DNA from: Paenibacillus sp. SYP-B3998
Lineage (GTDB): Bacteria; Bacillota; Bacilli; Paenibacillales; NBRC-103111
Length of the DNA stretch: 64,000 nucleotides
Reading direction: 5' to 3'
NCBI RefSeq assembly: GCF_010820665.1
Contig: NZ_JAAIKC010000007.1
Location: 62,001-126,000 of the forward strand
Both the position numbers and the translations under genes were made by a program. Below, in pieces: positions 59,041-64,000 of the stretch. How positions within the stretch are numbered: position 1 is the first letter of the stretch; each line of letters starts with the position of its first letter. The notes under the pieces were generated by a model. That model worked only from the letters and a program-made list of their open reading frames with translations, did not search any database and was not told where the DNA came from.

Positions 59041-61632
59041 TTATTTTGTTACGGTCACAAGAACTGTCGTCCTCATATTGGAATAGGTGACAGTGATTCT
59101 TGCAGTTCCTTTTCCCGTTGCTCGAATAATGCCATCCTTCACGTCTGCGACTAGAATATTAGACGTAGTCCATAACGCCGGCTTCGTAACATCTTCCTCA
59201 GAGCCATCTGTGTAGGTTCCCAAGGCCTTTACCTCGGAGGTTTTGCCTTCACGCAACTCCACCCTGACGACGTCTGTTTTCAAATATTTTAATGAATCGA
59301 TCTCAACGGGAATAGAAACCGTTTTGCCACCGAACGAGGCGGTTAATGATGTTTTTCCAGAAGCGGTAGCGGAGAAAAGGCCCTCGTTGACAGTACCTAA
59401 CTTGTAGGAGGACACTTTCCATGTCGCTGTTTTCGTGACGTCTTTGGTTGTGCCATCAGATAACGTCGCCGTTAGCTTCACTTGCACTTGTTCGCCGCTC
59501 TTGGTTGTAAGGTACGTGGTGTCAGCCACTAAGTTCTGAATCACTCCGATTTCAACTGGAATCGTAACGGTTTTACCGCCATAAGTAGCGGTAATGGTCG
59601 CTTTACCTCTAGCAACCGGTGTTACAACCCCTTTGGACACGGTGGCAATTGAACTGTTGCTAGTTTTCCACTCGGCTTCGTTGGTCACATTAAGAGTAGC
59701 TCCAAGAAGATCGGTGGCAGTTAGCGTAATGGATCGCGTCTCGTTCATGTCGAAGACAAGACTGGCCACGTTGGCCGTAAGGTCACTGGCCATATCCACT
59801 TGGATGGACACCGTGACCGTTTTGTTATCCAACTGTGCGGTTAGCGTACTCTCGCCAGAAGCTATGGCCTTTACTTTACCAGCCTCAACCGTAGCGGCTT
59901 TGGGGTTGCTGCTTGTCCAGATAACATCGGATGTAGCATCCTTGGACGTTTCATCGGTATAAACGGCCGTTGCAGTCAATGCAGCCGTGGCACCTTTTTT
60001 CAATACCAATTTTTCTGGAGTGATTGTTAAACTTTTCAGAACGCCAACCGATACTTGAATGACCGTAGTACGTGTGCCGTATTTGGCTGTAATGGTTGCT
60101 GCGCCGGTATTTGTGCCTGAAATGTAGCCATTGTGAACATCCGCGATGTCCTTGGAGCTTGTTGTCCATTCGGCTTTACTTGCTACGTCTTCTTCGCGGC
60201 CATCTTTATAAACAGCGATAAGTTTTAGCGTTTCAGAGCCGCCAATTTGTAAATTAAGTATTTTTTTGCTTGGTTTGATGATATTAGGAATATCGACTTC
60301 GACCTTGGTCGTAGTTGTTTTCCCCCCGTAGGACGCGGTCACTTTCGCTTCTCCTGCTTTATACGCGGTCACTTTCCCCTTAATAACGAAAGCAACTTTC
60401 TCATCGTCAACGCTCCAGTCCGCACGGTCAGTGACTTCTTCACTTGTTCCGTCGGCAAAAGTAGCTCGCAAAACGAGTTGATCGTCTTTCCCTGCTTGCA
60501 GGGAGAGCAGGTCTTTATTGACATCTAATTTGTGTGGAACTTCAACATCAACGACAGCTTTGATTGTTTTTTCTCCGTATTTCGCGGAAACAACGGTTTC
60601 GCCAATCGAATTGGCGATCAGCTTGCCCTTGGACACTTGTACAATTTTTTCATCTTCTGAAGCCCATTCTGCACGGTCTGTGAAGTCCTCTGTTGTTCCA
60701 TTCGGATAGGTAGCCGTGAGTTTAAGCGATCCAGTACCGTTTTTCTTAAGTAAAATAAGCTGTTTATCTAAATCAAGCTTAATGTTCGCATCTACATCAA
60801 CAGTAATCGTTGTTGTTTTCGTGCCATATGTAGCGGTTAAGGTTGCTTTACCAACGCCATAACCTGTAATTGTGCCTTTAATCGCGTCTGCAATTTTTTC
60901 TTTATCTGACTTCCACTCCGCTTTTTCCGAGACATCGGCTACAGCTCCGTCAGGGTAGGTGGCCATCAGTTTAATCTTCTGCGTTCCGTTCGTGAGCAAG
61001 GAAACTTGAGATTTCTCTGCATCAATACGTCTGACGATTTCAACGTCAACAGGCAGGATAATCGATTGATTCATGTATTTGATCGTAATTGCAGCACTAC
61101 CAGGACTTTCACCCTTTACCAACCCATTCGTTACCGAAACGATGGAGTTTGCATCGAAAGTATAGTCAGCTTTGCTCGTAACATCCTCTGACGTGCCATC
61201 CACGTAGTAGGCTGTAATTATAACTTGCTCGGATGCACCGAGACGTAAGTCCAGAGATTGTTTGTTCTTTGTTAATGATTTTACCTTCTTCGTAACTGTG
61301 ACGTTTACGATGACGGTTTTCCCCATATAAGTAGCAGTAATGACTGCGCTGCCTTCTTTTTTTGCTGTGACAACACCTGCATAGATCGAAGCGACATCCG
61401 CCGATCCTGAATTCCAATCTGCTTTGACTGTTGCGTTTTCGGTCAAGCCACTTACATAAATCGCCGTTGCCGTTAAATTCGCGGTGTCTCCGACTTGAAG
61501 AACCAGTTCGTTTTTACTGAGCACGAGCTTCGAAATCTCGTCGGCAGCAGACGCTGTTCCTGCTAGTAAGGACTGAGTTGCTAGGATCATAATAAAAATT
61601 AATGATAACCATTTGTTGCGACTAAACTTCAT
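59041..61632 (-). CDS. Secreted protein with ten BIG2 (Ig-like) repeats
   Basis: 863 residues. Signal peptide (MKFSRNKWLSLIFIMILATQ to ASA), then about ten tandem repeats of 80-85 residues that fill the whole mature protein. Each repeat follows the same plan: LxLxxGxxxxLxATATYxDGTxxDVTxxAEW, a segment like DEKIAxVxxGxVTA, and GxATITAxYGGKTVTIxVxV. There is no catalytic domain, SLH or sortase signal. Adhesin-, scaffold- or stalk-like surface proteins look like this. The DNA of the repeats is diverged, so it will not collapse in assembly. Single gene. Confidence 0.9.
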   Translation of the reverse strand: MKFSRNKWLSLIFIMILATQSLLAGTASAADEISKLVLSKNELVLQVGDTANLTATAIYVSGLTENATVKADWNSGSADVASIYAGVVTAKKEGSAVITATYMGKTVIVNVTVTKKVKSLTKNKQSLDLRLGASEQVIITAYYVDGTSEDVTSKADYTFDANSIVSVTNGLVKGESPGSAAITIKYMNQSIILPVDVEIVRRIDAEKSQVSLLTNGTQKIKLMATYPDGAVADVSEKAEWKSDKEKIADAIKGTITGYGVGKATLTATYGTKTTTITVDVDANIKLDLDKQLILLKKNGTGSLKLTATYPNGTTEDFTDRAEWASEDEKIVQVSKGKLIANSIGETVVSAKYGEKTIKAVVDVEVPHKLDVNKDLLSLQAGKDDQLVLRATFADGTSEEVTDRADWSVDDEKVAFVIKGKVTAYKAGEAKVTASYGGKTTTTKVEVDIPNIIKPSKKILNLQIGGSETLKLIAVYKDGREEDVASKAEWTTSSKDIADVHNGYISGTNTGAATITAKYGTRTTVIQVSVGVLKSLTITPEKLVLKKGATAALTATAVYTDETSKDATSDVIWTSSNPKAATVEAGKVKAIASGESTLTAQLDNKTVTVSIQVDMASDLTANVASLVFDMNETRSITLTATDLLGATLNVTNEAEWKTSNSSIATVSKGVVTPVARGKATITATYGGKTVTIPVEIGVIQNLVADTTYLTTKSGEQVQVKLTATLSDGTTKDVTKTATWKVSSYKLGTVNEGLFSATASGKTSLTASFGGKTVSIPVEIDSLKYLKTDVVRVELREGKTSEVKALGTYTDGSEEDVTKPALWTTSNILVADVKDGIIRATGKGTARITVTYSNMRTTVLVTVTK

Positions 61633-61798
61633 GTTTGATTACCTCCACTGTTTTCTCCTTCCAATCGTACGAAATTGACGGAACTCCATATATTATCGGA
61701 AATAAGCCTCCTAAAATGAATAGTTACATACAGAATACCCCAAACCTTCTGTCTCAAGGTTCAGGGTACTCGTTCTTGGCAAGAACACGCTGTGAAGC

Positions 61799-63085
61799 TC
61801 AGCGTTTCACGACCTTGAAATTATTCTCAATGAGCAGCCAATTTTGCGGAAAACTGAGTCCTAGCTTCCAATAGCTGATTCCTCGGAGATTAAGCTCTTT
61901 CAGCAAGTGGAATTTGGCTTGGATAGATCTTGCATCTTCGAACCATACGGTATGTTCCTTGCCTGCTTCATCCCAATAGTTGAAATGCGGCGCCTGCGCA
62001 GTATAGTCGTACATGATTTGAGCGTGATTCTTACGCGCGAGCTCGATTGCCGCTTGGGGGCTTACGGCTTTGGCGTAGGCGCCACCTTTGACATAGGGCA
62101 ATGTCCAGTCGTAGCCATAGAGGTTTTGCCCCATCATGATTTTGGAGGCGGGCATCTCGGTTAAAGCATACTCGAGTACCTTGCGCACAGGTCCTATGGG
62201 AGAAACAGCCATCGCAGGGCCTCCGCTGTATCCCCATTCATAGGTCATGATGATAACGAAGTCAGCAATTTCCCCGTGAGCCTTGTAGTCATGAGCGGAA
62301 TACCATTCACCGGCTTGGGCCGCGCTTGTTTTGGGAGCGAGAGCCGTAGACATCAAGTAGCCTTCTTGATGAATTTGTTTTGCCGCTTTGCGGAGGAAAC
62401 GATTATACGCTTCGCGGTCAGTAGGGAGCAGATGCTCGATGTCAAAATGGATGTCCCGAAATCCAAACTGTTTAGCCGTGCTTATAATTGTTTCGAGCAG
62501 TCGATTCTGGATATTTTCATCAGTTAGGAAAATGTGACCCAAACCAGCGCTGAATTGGTCGTTCTCCAAATTCGTGACAACCATCATCAATGTGACTCCT
62601 TGCTCTGCCGCTATGGAGGCCAGATCACCTAGAGGCGGTGCTTGCAGAGTGCCGTCCCGCTTAATACGGAAGCTGAAGGGAGCCAAATAAGTGAGATGGG
62701 GAGCAGCTTCTTTTGCCGACTGGGATAGTGCGGGAGCTACATGCGTTCCTCGGGGTTCAAGGTAAGCATTAACTTCGGCTGATGGACGAGGAAAAGGCGG
62801 GATATAGAGGCGAAAACCTGCGGGAAGCGGGCGGCTCAGGCTTAATCCGTTAATAGAAGCAAGTTCTTGGGGACTGACGCCCAATTTTCGGGCAATAACA
62901 TAGAGATTCTCACCGGGCTGAACCCAATAATAGGAGCCGACAATTGGAATAACCAGTGCCTGTCCGATGACGAGCGCTTGACTTGGATCGATTTCATTGG
63001 CTGCAGCGATTGTGTCCACAGAAACACCGTAAATTTGTGAGATTTGATACAACGTTTGCCCTTTTTGGATAACTTGGATTTGCAT
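61799..63085 (-). CDS. sleL: SleL/YaaH-type LysM-GH18 spore glucosaminidase
   Basis: 428 residues. Two LysM repeats (residues about 3-47, KGQTLYQISQIYGVSVDTIAAAN, and 52-96, PGENLYVIARKLGVSPQELA) bind peptidoglycan. A GH18 domain follows with the acid residue in RDIHFDIEHLLPTDREAYN, and WFEDARSIQAKFHLLKELNLRGISYWKLG near the end. B. subtilis YaaH and Bacillus SleL are N-acetylglucosaminidases acting on spore cortex fragments. No signal peptide, as in the relatives, which are packed in the spore. Start ATG 63085; a preceding GGAGGGAACC gives a good site. Confidence 0.88.
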   Translation of the reverse strand: MQIQVIQKGQTLYQISQIYGVSVDTIAAANEIDPSQALVIGQALVIPIVGSYYWVQPGENLYVIARKLGVSPQELASINGLSLSRPLPAGFRLYIPPFPRPSAEVNAYLEPRGTHVAPALSQSAKEAAPHLTYLAPFSFRIKRDGTLQAPPLGDLASIAAEQGVTLMMVVTNLENDQFSAGLGHIFLTDENIQNRLLETIISTAKQFGFRDIHFDIEHLLPTDREAYNRFLRKAAKQIHQEGYLMSTALAPKTSAAQAGEWYSAHDYKAHGEIADFVIIMTYEWGYSGGPAMAVSPIGPVRKVLEYALTEMPASKIMMGQNLYGYDWTLPYVKGGAYAKAVSPQAAIELARKNHAQIMYDYTAQAPHFNYWDEAGKEHTVWFEDARSIQAKFHLLKELNLRGISYWKLGLSFPQNWLLIENNFKVVKR

Positions 63086-63254
63086 GGGGGGGTTCCCTCC
63101 TAAAGATCGTAAGCATAAGTACCTGCTGGAAACATTTCTTTACTATATTCGAGTAGGTGGAAATGGGTGAATGTCTATGGCTTTTATGAAGTTGAAAAAA
63201 AGGAGGGACTCAAGTAGAGTAGTACTCATTGCAGGACGAGTGGGAGCGGAGAAG

Positions 63255-64000
63255 ATGAATCAGGGGATGAAGACGCAGTGCCCATTTTGCAGTGTGCAGT
63301 GTAAAATGCAGCTCATCGAAAAGAAAAATGCAGATGAGCCATCAACATATAAAGCGATTGGGACGCCGAATGCTGCCTCCGAAGGACGGCTTTGCATCAA
63401 AGGCATTTATGCGCATCAGCATGCGCTGAGCGAAGAACGAATCCTTCATCCGATGGCGCGTAGAGACGGACAGTATGTTGCCATCACTTGGGAGGAAGCG
63501 TATACGCTTATGGCTAGCAAGTTTACAGAGCTGCAAACGCAATATGGACAAGACGTCGTAGGCGTCTACGGTGGCGGGTCGCTGACCAATGAATCGGCAT
63601 ATTTGCTGGGTAAATTCGCGCGGGTGGGCCTTAAGACGAAATACATCGACTATAATGGCAGGTTTTGTATGTCAGCCGCAGCATCCGCGGGAATGAAGGT
63701 TTTGGGATTGGATCGCGGTTTGACGAATCCGTTGTCTGACATTGCATTAGCCTCATGTATAATTTTGGCAGGAACAAATATTGCGGAGTGTCAGCCTACG
63801 ATTATGCCTTACTTTACTCGAGCTAAGGCGAAGGGTGCTTATCTGATTGCTATTGATCCAAGAGAAACGGGAACAACACGAATGGCTGATCTTCATCTAA
63901 AGGTAAAGCCTGGCATGGATGCAGCTCTAGTGAATGGAATTTTGAAAGTGATCGTGGAGGAAGGTTGGATAGACGCTGCTTTTGTGCAGCAGCGAACAAA
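63255..64000 (+). CDS. Molybdopterin oxidoreductase, nitrate reductase/formate dehydrogenase-like (5' part)
   Basis: Open from ATG 63255 through the window end, 248 residues visible. The N-terminal 4Fe-4S motif is CPFCSVQCKM with a fourth cysteine in GRLCIKG. Then come GVYGGGSLTNESAYLLGKFAR and the Mo-ligand cysteine in NGRFCMSAAASAG, as in assimilatory nitrate reductases (NasC/NarB) and formate dehydrogenases. IDPRETGTTRMADLHLKVKPGMDAALVNGI is standard for the family. GGAGCGGAG precedes the ATG. The substrate is uncertain: NasC-type or formate dehydrogenase. The remainder is outside the window. Confidence 0.87.
   Translation, partial: MNQGMKTQCPFCSVQCKMQLIEKKNADEPSTYKAIGTPNAASEGRLCIKGIYAHQHALSEERILHPMARRDGQYVAITWEEAYTLMASKFTELQTQYGQDVVGVYGGGSLTNESAYLLGKFARVGLKTKYIDYNGRFCMSAAASAGMKVLGLDRGLTNPLSDIALASCIILAGTNIAECQPTIMPYFTRAKAKGAYLIAIDPRETGTTRMADLHLKVKPGMDAALVNGILKVIVEEGWIDAAFVQQRT

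Noticed and set aside
1..64000. CRISPR arrays, rRNA, tRNA, prophage
   Set aside because: No regularly spaced repeats, no rRNA-like conserved segments, no tRNA cloverleaf that I could detect by reading, and no phage structural genes. A tRNAscan or CRISPR finder run would be the decisive check.

Overview
The window looks like chromosome of an endospore-forming, Gram-positive Paenibacillaceae bacterium (Paenibacillus or a close relative). Reasons: mid-range G+C, strong GGAGG-type ribosome binding sites with frequent GTG/TTG starts, intrinsic terminators after most units, an S-layer-homology protein, spore functions (PdaA-type deacetylase, SleL/YaaH-type LysM-GH18 enzyme, YheC-type ATP-grasp protein) and B. 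subtilis-like regulators (RelP/YwaC, SigO/RsoA, a Btr-like AraC protein). No rRNA, tRNA, CRISPR array or transposase was found.

Layout. 0-5 kb: tail of a beta-rich protein, a Pyr4/PaxB-like membrane protein, a chemoreceptor and an MFS exporter. 5.3-11 kb: a five-gene oligopeptide/dipeptide ABC operon behind a consensus cre box. 11-15 kb: a secreted coiled-coil protein with an attenuator-like leader, the alarmone synthetase RelP, azoreductase, a small HTH protein, a cluster of DnaA boxes and an ATP-grasp protein. 15.3-18.6 kb: a three-gene cassette of a PaaK-like adenylating enzyme plus SbnA and SbnB, which should make L-2,3-diaminopropionate. 18.7-20.8 kb: a sigO-yvrJ-rsoA operon for a two-subunit sigma factor, and a lipoprotein. 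21-24.9 kb: a Fur-box-controlled siderophore importer with its AraC regulator. 25-31.5 kb: small proteins, GNAT, transglutaminase, PdaA, a PrsA-like foldase and a Fic AMPylase.

31.5-35 kb is an accessory-looking island: two 108-bp near-identical direct repeats with a base-pair-preserving substitution flank a secreted Amidase_6 protein and a small secreted helical protein, followed by small orphan ORFs. 35-37 kb: trxB-trxA-tpx, a complete thioredoxin/peroxidase chain. 37-46.5 kb: UvrD-type helicase, YihY/BrkB membrane protein, aldehyde dehydrogenase with DUF779 partner, pyruvate kinase, AraC regulator, DUF3105 protein. 46.7-51.4 kb: a second chemoreceptor, then a TPP riboswitch controlling the ykoEDC thiamine-precursor ECF transporter. 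51.4-54.8 kb: a small Pro/Tyr-rich protein, an SLH protein, a Fur-like palindrome, and a 25-residue CDGSH-type microprotein gene with its own promoter, RBS and terminator, then a nitroreductase. 55-64 kb: MEDS-domain histidine kinase, psuK-psuG pseudouridine catabolism, a ten-repeat BIG2 protein, SleL-like enzyme and the 5' part of a molybdopterin oxidoreductase.

The most interesting items are the iron-box-associated CDGSH microprotein, the 108-bp covarying repeat pair, the L-Dap cassette with an unassigned ligase, the DnaA-box cluster, and the compact sigO-yvrJ-rsoA operon containing a 56-residue YvrJ gene easily missed by gene callers.
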